DNA of 64,000 bases from Symsagittifera roscoffensis (taxonomy: Eukaryota; Xenacoelomorpha; Acoela; Convolutidae): NCBI RefSeq assembly GCF_963678635.1, contig NC_087063.1:55643504-55707503 (forward strand). Direction: 5' to 3'. Position numbers and translations under genes: made by a program. The notes beneath the pieces are model-generated. The model was not told the origin of the DNA and did not search any database. It was given only the letters and a program-made list of their open reading frames with translations. Below, piece after piece: positions 10,606 through 19,044 of the stretch; positions within the stretch are counted from its first letter, which is position 1, and each line of letters starts with the position of its first letter.

Positions 10606-10697
10606 CATAAACTTGCAGAAAAATTTTTTTGTTGTTAATAAGAATGAATTGAAAAAAAACGAATTTATAAATTTTACATAAACATCAATAAATTAAT

Positions 10698-11135
10698 TTA
10701 GAATAACATATGTTTGGCAAATCTTATCAAATCATGATCATTAAGTTTGAAACCTATTGGAAATTTGTTTGTAATTATAACATGAGCAACATAAATACAA
10801 TAAAGTCCGCATAACACTGAATCAGCTGATTGTATTGGTTTTTTCAACAGTAGCTGATTTCCCTCGTGAATTGTACGTCGCATATTCTTGTACACGAGGG
10901 GATAATCACATAATCGTTTACCTAGAGGATCTGCGAAGAATATCTGTCCTCCAGCTTGAGCAAAAAGCAACCAGTGGGTTCCAGGTTGATCCGATGGTGA
11001 GGCATTCATAATCATGAATGTATTATCGTTTTTCAGTACTGAAGAGCATGACAAATCTGCCGGAAAAACACCTCTAAAGCGATGTTTCAAATGTTTACAA
11101 CGGTTAATAATTTCTACTAGTTGAAGATTATCCAT
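10698..11135 (-). CDS. Adenain-like cysteine protease (virion maturation protease)
   Basis: 145 residues from ATG (11135). Catalytic signature of the adenovirus-type/Ulp1 protease fold: His54 in GTHWLLF, Asp69 in FFADP, a Gln at about 102 for the oxyanion hole, and Cys109 in LCGLYCIY. The His-acid-Cys order and spacing match adenain. In the family this protease processes capsid and core proteins during virion assembly. It is the last gene of the late block and starts 7 bp after the MCP stop codon. The frame is intact. Polinton-2 keeps only the cysteine half (50354 onward). Confidence 0.9.
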   Translation of the reverse strand: MDNLQLVEIINRCKHLKHRFRGVFPADLSCSSVLKNDNTFMIMNASPSDQPGTHWLLFAQAGGQIFFADPLGKRLCDYPLVYKNMRRTIHEGNQLLLKKPIQSADSVLCGLYCIYVAHVIITNKFPIGFKLNDHDLIRFAKHMLF

Positions 11136-11142
11136 GTCTATC

Positions 11143-12426
11143 TTAGGTCATAAGAGTGTTTTTGGTAATTTTTCTATCTGAACGCACATAAACTGTTGAT
11201 GCACGCTCTCCCATAAACAATAACTCGACGTTATTACCGAGACCTGCGTCAAACTTGAGTTCGAGCGAAATAGTGCAATTGGTCAATTCAGGATGAATAA
11301 AATTGTGTGAAGCCTCCTGAGTAGACGTGAGATCAAAAGCCATAATATAATGATTATCATAATTAGCGAGACTGATTCCATGACTAGTATTTAAAACAAA
11401 ATCAAGAGCCTCAAGCGTATTGTAATAAATTCTTTTATTGTCTGATGTTGAGATGGGAGTTCCGGCAATGGGTAGACCGTTTCTGTACACAATGATCTCA
11501 TTCAACCCAAATTTCTGGTAATGAAAAGGGTTTGTTCTATTAGTACCCAAATATGCTTCGTTTATGCTCATTGCTACTATCATTCTTCGAACAGGTTCTT
11601 TTGCAAAAACATCCTCTTGTCGCCAGCTTTGTACTCCTGCAGTTGCGAGAAACGTTTTTGGTACTACTTCGATGTAATTGTAAATTGCCGGGTTCTTCAA
11701 CAAAGTTTTTTCTATTGATGAGAGAACATAGTCAGTCACAGTCATCTTTCTGACATAGAGGTTAGCTTCGATTATTTGGACCTTGTAGTGTTTAGCTGCA
11801 TCTTCAGATATGACAACAAAATCATTAGGAGAACGTCTAAGAGACAATCTTATTGTCACACCGCTAAGTAGATTACCAAATAGCTTCAGCTCGCTCGAGG
11901 CCGCAACGAGACCTTTACGCTCCTTAACATCATCAGCTCTCCTTCCAGCACCGTCAATGGCTGATGGATTTTCTTCATAATAATAACCTTGACAAGCCAA
12001 CCATGTTTTCTTGGCATCATTACCGTATGAAAATTCGGTCTCAATAAAGCTTTTATGGGCAAAATTAGCATTGGTAGTTGATATTTTTTCACCATTCAGA
12101 GACAGTGTACACTCAGAAAATAATGAAGATAAAGGATTGTTAACAAAATACGGCGTATCTCTGTTTGCCGCCTCTGTAGCATGCGTTCGAAGCACGTTTC
12201 CATTGCTTCCAACAATTCGTGCAATTATTTCCAAACGAGTACGTTGAGGATCGATGAAATTATTTCTGTCGCCGAGTACTTCAAACTCGAGCATAGGACC
12301 ATCAGGAGAGTAGGAAGGTCCAATTTTTTGGGTGAATGCATTTTCAAAAGTGACAAGTAAAGGCGGTTTCTCAAATAAGTCCAAGGAGCTGTGAGTTGCT
12401 TCACTCGGGATTAAATTAGAAATCAT
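11143..12426 (-). CDS. Major capsid protein (double jelly-roll) of Polinton-1
   Basis: 427 residues from ATG (12426), intact. The N-terminus HSSLDLFEKPP and the following beta-rich pattern (GPMLEFEVLGDRNNFID, then LSSLFSECTLSLNGE) are characteristic of Polinton double-jelly-roll hexon-like proteins. The C-terminal half has IYNYIEVVPKTFLATAG and AFDLTSTQEASHNFIHPEL. The broken MCP of Polinton-2 (48853-50313) aligns along its whole length. It forms the icosahedral shell together with the penton. Its start overlaps the 3' end of the basic-protein gene by about 11 bp. Mature Polinton MCPs are of similar size. Confidence 0.88.
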   Translation of the reverse strand: MISNLIPSEATHSSLDLFEKPPLLVTFENAFTQKIGPSYSPDGPMLEFEVLGDRNNFIDPQRTRLEIIARIVGSNGNVLRTHATEAANRDTPYFVNNPLSSLFSECTLSLNGEKISTTNANFAHKSFIETEFSYGNDAKKTWLACQGYYYEENPSAIDGAGRRADDVKERKGLVAASSELKLFGNLLSGVTIRLSLRRSPNDFVVISEDAAKHYKVQIIEANLYVRKMTVTDYVLSSIEKTLLKNPAIYNYIEVVPKTFLATAGVQSWRQEDVFAKEPVRRMIVAMSINEAYLGTNRTNPFHYQKFGLNEIIVYRNGLPIAGTPISTSDNKRIYYNTLEALDFVLNTSHGISLANYDNHYIMAFDLTSTQEASHNFIHPELTNCTISLELKFDAGLGNNVELLFMGERASTVYVRSDRKITKNTLMT

Positions 12427-12822
12427 TTTTAACCCTTGTAAAGAAATCGGAGCGACTTCTCTGTGCAGTTCGTTTTCTGGGAATGACGCGTCTCGTTTTT
12501 CGTTTAAACGCCGTCGTTCTTTTTGGATGACTTTTCCGAGATCTACTTCCTCCTCCTACTTGCTTTTTGATTGTTTTTCTAACGGTGCTTTTGAGTGCCT
12601 GCTTAGGACTTTCTTTTTGTTGCAACTTCTATCAGTTCTGGAGCTGCCTGAAGAAGTAGTTCTTTTCCGATTTTTTTTAGCCGCGGGTATCACAAATTTT
12701 CGATCCAGTGGAAGTGCGACTCTTCCTATTCCCAAGGCTAATGCACCGAAGCCACTGCCTCGTTGTCTATAATGCCCCGAGAAATGTGGTAGGTTTGCTT
12801 GGTTGTGGTAATATGAATCCAT
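12416..12822 (-). pseudogene. Basic pX/pVI-like virion protein, frameshifted
   Basis: Starts at ATG 12822 (MDSYYHNQ). The N-terminal motif GHYRQRGSGFGALALGIG followed by a hydrophobic segment and a very basic Arg/Lys-rich tail is shared with Polinton-2 (48440, MDGRYHQQ, then QRGSALGSLAL). Such proteins sit beside the capsid genes in Polintons and resemble adenovirus core/membrane-lytic precursors (pX, pVI); the exact assignment is uncertain. The frame changes twice, in an A8 run near 12675 and in an A5 run near 12620, so three reading frames are needed. These could be true breaks, sequencing indels or, less likely, recoding. Confidence 0.65.
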
Positions 12823-12827
12823 TTTGA

Positions 12828-13721
12828 TCAATTGCTAAACTTTTGAAATTTCAAAGTCAGAACAACTTTTCCCCCTCCAGCGAAAGGAACAAGTCCTCCA
12901 GTTTCTGTGCGCAAGTTCACAGAAATATTGGAAATATTATTGACCAAAAGTTTTTTAAAATCCAAATTACTAAACACTTTACGATGATTCGGTTCAATTG
13001 TACATGCGTAACCGTTTTTCACTCGACGATTTGTATCAATGACTCGTAAAAGGGGTGCTTTTGTGTCTCCGACTATTTGATAATGAATTATGTCCAGATA
13101 AATAAACATAAGCTGAGTACCAGCGCATACATCAACGGGATAGTCAGCAATAAGATCTTGGGTAGAGAATGTGCTATGTTTCGTGCTTCCTTGTTTGTAA
13201 CCTATATGATAACCAGTTCCATCTCTGACGCCTTTGAATCCAAGTAGACTAGGAATTTGCGGGCTTGAAAAAGTTATACCTTCCCAATAATGCAGCCATA
13301 AGGAAAGATGTTTGGTTATTGGATCTATTACGTAATCCAATTTCTCTAATTCTGTCTTTCGACGAATCTCGTCCAGTATTTGATCAATGCTCGTATATTC
13401 TCCTTTTGTTATTTTTGCTGTTTCTCCAAGGTAAGGTCTGGAGATCTTGTCTTTCTCAACTTTCATGCTTGCTATAACCCGATCTTTTTTGTAGTACACA
13501 ATGTTGTTGTCAGTTACGTTGTTTATCTGAGTAGGGAAGGTAATTTCTGTAACTGCTACTCTCCATTCACCTTGCAATTTTATTTCTTCACTCAGGAGAT
13601 TTTTGAAGTTGGCCAGAGTGTTATCTTTAAAAACGTTCATTGATGCAGATGAAACTAGGGTAATTGTGAAGGAAGGGGGAACATTATGGGTGAAAAGGCT
13701 GTTGGAAGTGCCCTCAGTCAT
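12828..13721 (-). CDS. Minor capsid protein (penton, single jelly-roll)
   Basis: 297 residues from ATG (13721), intact. The N-terminal segment FTITLVSSASMNVFKDNTLA followed by FKNLLSEEIKLQGEWRVAV and TEITFPTQINN is the conserved start of Polinton penton proteins. A PSLLGFKG motif occurs in the middle. It forms the capsid vertices. Its start overlaps the integrase stop by 8 bp, and its stop lies just upstream of the basic-protein ATG, indicating tight packing of the late block. No counterpart is found in Polinton-2, where the integrase is followed directly by the basic protein. Confidence 0.85.
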   Translation of the reverse strand: MTEGTSNSLFTHNVPPSFTITLVSSASMNVFKDNTLANFKNLLSEEIKLQGEWRVAVTEITFPTQINNVTDNNIVYYKKDRVIASMKVEKDKISRPYLGETAKITKGEYTSIDQILDEIRRKTELEKLDYVIDPITKHLSLWLHYWEGITFSSPQIPSLLGFKGVRDGTGYHIGYKQGSTKHSTFSTQDLIADYPVDVCAGTQLMFIYLDIIHYQIVGDTKAPLLRVIDTNRRVKNGYACTIEPNHRKVFSNLDFKKLLVNNISNISVNLRTETGGLVPFAGGGKVVLTLKFQKFSN

Positions 13722-14934
13722 GATTGTCCTTCTCCAGAACGCGAATTAGTTCAGACTCGTAAAATTTTCCCTCAATCGGTTCTCTGTTAGAATCAATCAA
13801 ATTGTATGTTGGGGGATTTCGTGTTGGTATGTCAAAAACTTCAAACACTTCATCGGTGAACGATTGTTTGTAACCCTTGCGAAAACGTATGTCTACTTTG
13901 GCAAGTCTAACATAATCACCAACATAAAGCTTTGGACGTCGAACTAACTTCAAAGACTGTTCTGCTCTTAATGAAATCAGGCGAGGAACATCTTTTTTAG
14001 TTACTTTATTTGGTGCAAGATTTGTGACACGATTTGTTCTCGAATTAATTGCATTGACAAAATCTTGCAATTTGTCAATGTATGAGTAAGTCCATTTATC
14101 CTCCAAGTACTTATAAATAAGATTTTTCAAGGAACGGATATTTCTCTCAGCGAATGCGGACTTTTTCTCGCTCTCTGTGCTATATGTGTTTATGCCTTTC
14201 TTTTTACATAATGCTTCGAAAGACCCTTTAAACTCTGTGCCCTTGTCCACCCATACTTTTTCCGGTTGTTTTGTCGTTATCATTAGTTTGAACGCTTCTG
14301 CTGTTGTAGTAGCATACTTTGATTTCAAGGGTTGCACTCTGAGATAGCGGGACATGCAGTCAACTGCAACAAGAAGATACTTAACATCATGGTTGTACTG
14401 GGCAAGTTTATCAACAAAGGCCAGATCTAATGACCAGATTTCGTCGATATCGTAAACTATGACCTTGAGTCGCGGCGTTTTTCGGATCACAGTTCGATAT
14501 TTCGTGTAAGCAGGTTCAGTATGAAGGAAATGTTTAACTTTCTTTCGCGACAAATTGCTTGCTTTTATCAAGTTGTTCACACTACCAAATAACGCGGGAC
14601 CTTTGTCACTGTATTTAGTTTTCAACAATTTTTCTTCAATCTTGGTAATTTTCCCATTGTTTTGTTTGCGCCTTCGTCTTTTCTGACGTTGGAGAATCTG
14701 AATCGTTATGGGGCGTTCCGTATGAGTCAGAGCCTTCTTCTGACTCTTTTTCACGTTTTTGGTTTTTGGTTTTTCTATTACCGCTGAGACTTTTTCGTTT
14801 GTGTTTTTTACTTCTCTTAAGGTTTGCACTACTTTTTTCCTGCCAAGTGGGCGACGTTGAGCGGGTTCTTGAGAGTCCGGGTTCTCGTTTCTCTTGAGCG
14901 TTAATAGGCGCTGACTGAACCGCGTGTTTGGCAT
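13714..14934 (-). CDS. Retroviral-type DDE integrase of Polinton-1
   Basis: 406 residues from ATG (14934), intact. The catalytic core has Asp170 (WSLDLAF), Asp230 (VWVDKGTEF) and Glu263 (AFAERNIRSLK), a D-D-(32)-E spacing as in rve integrases. A C-terminal SH3-like region (YVGDYVRLAKVDIRFRKGY, then KFYESELIRV) follows. The first 100 residues are basic and overlap the upstream conserved-protein gene in another frame. This enzyme inserts the element and produces the 6-bp target duplication seen at both ends. Of the genes needed for transposition it is one of the best preserved here. Confidence 0.92.
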   Translation of the reverse strand: MPNTRFSQRLLTLKRNENPDSQEPAQRRPLGRKKVVQTLREVKNTNEKVSAVIEKPKTKNVKKSQKKALTHTERPITIQILQRQKRRRRKQNNGKITKIEEKLLKTKYSDKGPALFGSVNNLIKASNLSRKKVKHFLHTEPAYTKYRTVIRKTPRLKVIVYDIDEIWSLDLAFVDKLAQYNHDVKYLLVAVDCMSRYLRVQPLKSKYATTTAEAFKLMITTKQPEKVWVDKGTEFKGSFEALCKKKGINTYSTESEKKSAFAERNIRSLKNLIYKYLEDKWTYSYIDKLQDFVNAINSRTNRVTNLAPNKVTKKDVPRLISLRAEQSLKLVRRPKLYVGDYVRLAKVDIRFRKGYKQSFTDEVFEVFDIPTRNPPTYNLIDSNREPIEGKFYESELIRVLEKDNHD

Positions 14935-15496
14935 TTCGATTTATTACCAGGTTTTCATTCAAGTTGAGAGCAGTTAAAATGTTAATGAACGCCGGATTGT
15001 GTAATTTTTTCGTTGGTTGTTGTATGTCGTATAAAAATATTGTAGCTTTAAGTCCTGTTGGTACTTTATCTACATATATCACCTCATTGTCACGGTTTAT
15101 GGTTACTCTTTCTGAATTTTCTATGATTTCAAGTACGGTTTTTGCTCTAACAATATTTTTGTCTTCTAAAACTTGTAACTGGCCTAAAATGCTTTCGGTC
15201 TGTCTATTGTGTGTCTCTTCTAGTATTTCGTCTTTAACACGTTCGACCGGTACTTCTTTATCGTCCGTTAACAGTTTAAGCTGTTCTTGTTGGGGCTCAA
15301 CATTATCCGTAAATGTCTCCTTCGTTGCAGTAGTCTTACTAGTTTGTGGAGGTAATTGGGGTCTAAGCCGGTTAAGATAGGACAGTTGAGCATTTTTATG
15401 TTTAATATTATTATCATGAAGAACACGTGCAGCATGTGGCTGCTCTTTAACATATAAGTGTTTCGGAATTAGAATGAATTCTTCAGCAGTCATCAT
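14636..15496 (-). CDS. Conserved Polinton protein (PX/PY type), function unknown
   Basis: I place the start at ATG 15496 because it overlaps the ATPase stop codon (TAATG). About 286 residues. The N-terminal segment EFILIPKHLYVKEQPH and the middle region with a short beta-type repeat (RVTINRDNEVIYVDKVPTG, then PAFINILTALNLNENLVIN) match a protein found next to integrase in many Polintons. Polinton-2 has two decayed copies. The Ser/Lys-rich tail overlaps the integrase N-terminus by about 300 bp in a different frame. The role is not established. Confidence 0.6.
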   Translation of the reverse strand: MMTAEEFILIPKHLYVKEQPHAARVLHDNNIKHKNAQLSYLNRLRPQLPPQTSKTTATKETFTDNVEPQQEQLKLLTDDKEVPVERVKDEILEETHNRQTESILGQLQVLEDKNIVRAKTVLEIIENSERVTINRDNEVIYVDKVPTGLKATIFLYDIQQPTKKLHNPAFINILTALNLNENLVINRNAKHAVQSAPINAQEKREPGLSRTRSTSPTWQEKSSANLKRSKKHKRKSLSGNRKTKNQKREKESEEGSDSYGTPHNDSDSPTSEKTKAQTKQWENYQD

Positions 15497-16449
15497 TAAG
15501 TTGTGAGGTACTTGTAACAAAAATAAAGTATTTGTCGAACTAAATGGAAGCCTTCTTTACTTAAAATAATCGCACGTTTTTTGACAGCACTGGTTTTTGG
15601 AGTTATTAAATATTTGTATGCTGTCTCGAATCGTTCGATGTTTGCGATTTTAACGGGTACGTTTCCATTGACTACATTGAGCAAACATTCACAAATAAGT
15701 GTTATGATCTCACGATTTGAAGTTTTTCTAATTAATCTTCTTAACTGGTCAGGTTTCAGTTGTACCATATGCCCCAGAATAGATAGTTTTTCTTTTTCAT
15801 TTGTGATTGGAGTAGTTTCTGCTTCAGATAAGGGTAAATAAAAAACTGTTGGCCCAGGTGGTGTGATATTTGAACAATATCTCAAACAATCTGATGTACG
15901 GGGGTCCAAGTCGATTAGAAGATGTCCAAAAGAGTTTCTGGTAGCTAATTCGTAACAGTTTCTCAAAAATTTTGATACATTCAATTGTCTTCCTAATAGA
16001 TCTAGTTGCTGAACGTCGCGAGGCGATTTGAACAGAATGATGTGTGAAGTGTTCAAATCAATCGTACGCGACCATCGACTTTGTTGAAACAAGTTATGCT
16101 TAACATATATTACATCTATCCCTCTATGTCTACCCGCTGTCGCTAACCTAACAAATTCCTTGTCATTATAGATGTCTTCACATGAATCATCGAAAACTAG
16201 AAGAACATTTTCTAATTTTCTCACAGATTCGAATTCGTCGAATTTCTTGAACTCCACATTCACTTCGCGAGAAGACACTTTTTCTGAGAATGCAGGTTGC
16301 ATCTCTTTGTAAAGATATAGAACGGTTCCAAATTTAGGGTAAAAAGTATTTCCCATCAGAAGTTTCAAAATTAACTCAGTTTTCCCGGATCCTGAAGGTC
16401 CCACTATCGCCATAAAAATTCTTGTCGAAGTATCAATCACTTTATTCAT
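15496..16449 (-). CDS. A32/FtsK-HerA-type packaging ATPase
   Basis: I choose ATG 16449 rather than the longer TTG frame because it overlaps the upstream stop as ATGA, and the same overlap is present in Polinton-2. 317 residues. Walker A GPSGSGKT at residues 17-24 and Walker B VLLVFDDSCED at about 82-92, followed by ATAGRHRGIDVIYVKHN, typical of the Polinton genome-packaging ATPase. It would pump DNA into the capsid. The frame is intact. A 3'-truncated second copy lies at 19470-20138. Confidence 0.92.
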   Translation of the reverse strand: MNKVIDTSTRIFMAIVGPSGSGKTELILKLLMGNTFYPKFGTVLYLYKEMQPAFSEKVSSREVNVEFKKFDEFESVRKLENVLLVFDDSCEDIYNDKEFVRLATAGRHRGIDVIYVKHNLFQQSRWSRTIDLNTSHIILFKSPRDVQQLDLLGRQLNVSKFLRNCYELATRNSFGHLLIDLDPRTSDCLRYCSNITPPGPTVFYLPLSEAETTPITNEKEKLSILGHMVQLKPDQLRRLIRKTSNREIITLICECLLNVVNGNVPVKIANIERFETAYKYLITPKTSAVKKRAIILSKEGFHLVRQILYFCYKYLTT

Positions 16450-16730
16450 ATTCTTGGGTTTGGTAGTACGTAACCAACCAAGCCTGATAAAATCGAGAAC
16501 CAAACTGACGTTTCTTCGCAACTTAATTTAGTGAAAGGAAGTTTGAGAATGCAGAAAGTTAGTAAAATTAGAATTACTACCGTTTGCGCAACAAAAACTA
16601 CTTCAGACCTTGGCAAAGTTACATTGTTACAAAACTTCCATGATTTTTTTTCACTGTTTGTCTCGTTATAAACAAACTCTGTTACTAATGTTGCGTCAGG
16701 TTGATCTACTGCTGTTGTTGCTTCTGACAT
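16446..16730 (-). CDS. Small two-segment membrane protein
   Basis: 94 residues from ATG. One strong transmembrane helix (VVFVAQTVVILILLTFCILK, about residues 44-63) and a second hydrophobic stretch ending in GYVLPNPRI. The ending G-Y-x-L/F-P-N-P is common to a small protein encoded before the packaging ATPase in Polintons. Polinton-2 has its equivalent at 44062-44333, and both overlap the ATPase start by ATGA. The role is unknown; a virion or host-membrane function is possible. Confidence 0.7.
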   Translation of the reverse strand: MSEATTAVDQPDATLVTEFVYNETNSEKKSWKFCNNVTLPRSEVVFVAQTVVILILLTFCILKLPFTKLSCEETSVWFSILSGLVGYVLPNPRI

Positions 16731-16802
16731 TTGAAAAACTATTTATTCTACAGACTGTGTTAGACTTTTTCTCTCTGTGAATGAAGCTTGTAAAAAATTA
16801 AA

Positions 16803-17057
16803 TTACTTTTGAGAACAGTAAAAAATTTCATAACGTGTGAAATCTCTATCATTTATGTCATGCATTTCTAAAACAAAGTTTGCTGGGATATTTGCAGTTT
16901 TTTTGTAGTACATTATTTTCTTCACAGTATCCTCTTTCACAATCGTCTTAATCTCATCTGGCAATTCACTGCTGTTTAGATCCATCTGAACTCCTGGCTG
17001 ACGTTTGGGTACTAAGACTAGTTCGGGAAGATATACTCCTCGCTTGCTGGCTAACAT
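16803..17057 (-). CDS. Unknown ORF overlapping the next upstream gene
   Basis: The open frame continues upstream to about 17111 without ATG, and the first ATG is at 17057. It is short, with GVYLPELVLVPKRQPGV and a Tyr/Asp-rich end. It overlaps the 113-residue frame in +1. A T6 run (about 17113) lies where the two frames could be joined, so this may be the C-terminal part of one frameshifted gene rather than a separate gene. The tandem copy at 20492 is open too but differs at the C-terminus. Confidence 0.45.
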   Translation of the reverse strand: MLASKRGVYLPELVLVPKRQPGVQMDLNSSELPDEIKTIVKEDTVKKIMYYKKTANIPANFVLEMHDINDRDFTRYEIFYCSQK

Positions 17058-17307
17058 TTCTGATAAACTTGAATCTCTGGAAGTATACAAATTGATCAAT
17101 AACTGGAAAAAACCTCTTCAACGTAGACAACTCTTCTTCGGAAATTATTATTTGCTCCTTCCTCTGAACAATTTGGCCACTGCAATCAATACGCACTATT
17201 CTCGTTAATGAAATTTTAATATCACCCTCTGGAGTCATCCACGCACAAAGCATTGAATTTGGTGATAGGTATGTCTCCACTTTCGCTGATCTCTCGCTGT
17301 TGTTCAT
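16966..17307 (-). CDS. Unknown 113-residue protein, weakly PC4-like
   Basis: ATG at 17307. The block GDIKISLTRIVRIDCSGQIV, then IIISEEELSTLKRFFPVID, resembles the strand-turn-strand-helix order of PC4-type ssDNA-binding proteins. The match is weaker than for the gene at 9412. The tail is Ser/Gln-rich. It may be a separate gene or the N-terminus of a product continued by the overlapping frame at 16803. Confidence 0.45.
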   Translation of the reverse strand: MNNSERSAKVETYLSPNSMLCAWMTPEGDIKISLTRIVRIDCSGQIVQRKEQIIISEEELSTLKRFFPVIDQFVYFQRFKFIRNVSQQARSISSRTSLSTQTSARSSDGSKQQ

Positions 17308-17380
17308 TTTTCAACCAATCATAAAAAACCTTGGTTTTCTTCAGGGCACAATGATTCCTGGAGTTGTAATGTGGAATATG

Positions 17381-17791
17381 TTAATTGCAACTTGGATAAT
17401 TTTTAAAATATAAGTTTTCAACCCGAGGACAGCCCAAATCATCTAGGTTTTCAATCTTTCGGTCCAAGTACTTGGCCAAAAATTCTGTCTTTTCTTTTCC
17501 TTTAGCGTAAAAAACGGCACCGGGATTTCTCAGCACAAAACTCTGAAGTATTTGATTCAAGTTTATATAAAGATAATCACCGTTTTCCCAATGGAGACCG
17601 TGTAAATAATTTGTTAACCAGTTGTAAGCTTTTTGTTCAAGCTTTGGTAGTATATTGAAATTCACTGGAGGTAGGAAAATGAGTCGATCGCTGTAGTCTG
17701 AAGTTGTTATTGCTAATTCTTTAACCACAAAGGCGTTTTTCTTGTAACGAAAGCCTTCCACGTCAAGCACAACTGATCTCTCGCCTAGCAT
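17381..17791 (-). CDS. DxE-motif exonuclease-like protein (136 aa)
   Basis: Starts MLGERSVVLDVEGFRYKKN. The early DVEGF acidic pair, a KELAI strand, then a FYAKGKEKTEFL segment and LDDLGCPRVENL. I recall a family of invertebrate mobile-element proteins with this layout that resembles DEDD exonucleases, but cannot confirm catalysis. Polinton-2 retains the C-terminal half (43714-44010: ANGHEKSSILQNLL, LGCPKFG, then a His/Cys cluster), so the gene is shared by both elements. The Polinton-1 copy ends before a His/Cys cluster. Confidence 0.5.
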   Translation of the reverse strand: MLGERSVVLDVEGFRYKKNAFVVKELAITTSDYSDRLIFLPPVNFNILPKLEQKAYNWLTNYLHGLHWENGDYLYINLNQILQSFVLRNPGAVFYAKGKEKTEFLAKYLDRKIENLDDLGCPRVENLYFKNYPSCN

Positions 17792-18183
17792 TCTAGTAAA
17801 TGATAAACTTCTGGTTTTTTCAACTTAATGAAAAGGCAGAACGCTATTCCACTCAAATGTCCCAATAAGCTGTTGTTACAGTTCCAGGGCAACATGTAAC
17901 AGTACGTGGGACCCTGTTGATAAAATTCGTGTATAAATCCGGCCGCATCGTGCAAAATAGCGTGCAATCGTAAAATTTTGGAATTTTTCAAATATTTGTC
18001 CAAGGAAGAGTTATCAATACCAATCAAGCCACCATAAGGTCTCAACTTAATTAAAATGTCGTAGTTAAGGTTATCAGAACTAACAAAAAACAGAGAACAT
18101 GCAGCTAGAAAATAGTTACGTCGGTTAGAATTATCAGGATAAGTTTGTTTCAAAGACGTATAAATTTCGTGAATTATTTTCAA
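17785..18183 (-). CDS. Unknown ORF without its own ATG, possible frameshift partner
   Basis: Open frame of about 132 residues with LHAILHDAAGFIHEFYQQGP and SLLGHLSGIAF. There is no ATG near its beginning. The upstream 186-residue gene ends in GCAAAAAAAGC (A7) followed by a stop, and a -1 shift on this run would enter this frame directly. So it is either the C-terminal half of a broken or recoded protein, or starts at a non-AUG codon. I do not recognise the family. Confidence 0.5.
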   Translation of the reverse strand: MKIIHEIYTSLKQTYPDNSNRRNYFLAACSLFFVSSDNLNYDILIKLRPYGGLIGIDNSSLDKYLKNSKILRLHAILHDAAGFIHEFYQQGPTYCYMLPWNCNNSLLGHLSGIAFCLFIKLKKPEVYHLLEC

Positions 18184-18194
18184 ATCAATAGGAG

Positions 18195-18755
18195 TTACTC
18201 TGCTTTTTTTGCAATTTCATTATTTATTTTTTCCAACACCTCTCCAACCTGCTGAATTTCAAGCCAGTGGAAATAAAAGTGACCTTGCAAATACCATTTA
18301 GTCTCATTAAGATAACGGTGGTAAATAATTAAATAAACCACCGGAAGTTTTTTGTATTTTGATAGCTTGTTGAAACATAGACGGATTTTTCTCTCCAAGT
18401 CTTTATCAACCCTTTTTGAGGTAAAATCAAACGAATAGTCGAATATGTTTTCATAATCAGCAAAATTCAAATCGCTCACAGTACCATACTGTTGTTTTGT
18501 AGAAATGCACCAAGAGATTTGTTGAAGCTCACTCAAATAAAATTGTTCTTTGAAAATTAACTCGTATTCTTTCTTTGAAATTTCCTTTGCCCTTTCGAGG
18601 AAGACGACGTAGCGTTCATTACTAAATTTGAAAAATGAGTTTTTTTCTGCGGTTGAAAACACTCTTAATTTTAAATGTTCATTATCAATATCTTCAGTAC
18701 ACCAAGTTCCCTCTAATTTCATTTTTCTTATTTCAAAATTTGTCAAATTTATCAT
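18195..18755 (-). CDS. Unknown 186-residue protein (right-most gene)
   Basis: ATG at 18755. Aromatic and charged (KWYLQGHFYFHWLEIQQVGE near the C-terminus), with no transmembrane segment or motif I can name. It is the first gene inward from the right TIR and is probably the promoter-proximal gene of the rightmost transcription unit. It ends on an A7 run (see the next ORF). Duplicated at 21884. Confidence 0.55.
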   Translation of the reverse strand: MINLTNFEIRKMKLEGTWCTEDIDNEHLKLRVFSTAEKNSFFKFSNERYVVFLERAKEISKKEYELIFKEQFYLSELQQISWCISTKQQYGTVSDLNFADYENIFDYSFDFTSKRVDKDLERKIRLCFNKLSKYKKLPVVYLIIYHRYLNETKWYLQGHFYFHWLEIQQVGEVLEKINNEIAKKAE

Positions 18756-19044
18756 TTGGTATATTTAGCCCAGAAACGGCCGCCGCCTTTGAGAGTAATT
18801 TCAATTTACTGCCTTTTCACCATAAAATTTAGGTCAAGTTAAGGAATTAGTTTACTGCTGCCAACAGTTAAGCTACGCTGCCAAATTGCCCGGCGCATTT
18901 TTATTATATACCATAAAAGTCAATTCCCCGTTCACTAACAAATTTCAACTTGGTCGAAAGTTCATTTGCCCGAAACAAATATAACAATTATTATGATTCA
19001 TATAATTAACCAAGACCAATAATTAGGACCCCAAAAATTGGAAT
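18756..19044. other. Right subterminal region of Polinton-1
   Basis: Noncoding, between the 186-residue gene and the right TIR. It probably contains the promoter for the leftward genes. No motif could be assigned. Confidence 0.5.

Noticed and set aside
11521-13643. Plus-strand frames opposite MCP, basic protein and penton
   Set aside because: Antisense shadows of recognised genes.
14928-15380. 150-residue plus-strand frame with hydrophobic start
   Set aside because: Antisense to the conserved Polinton protein, which has family support.
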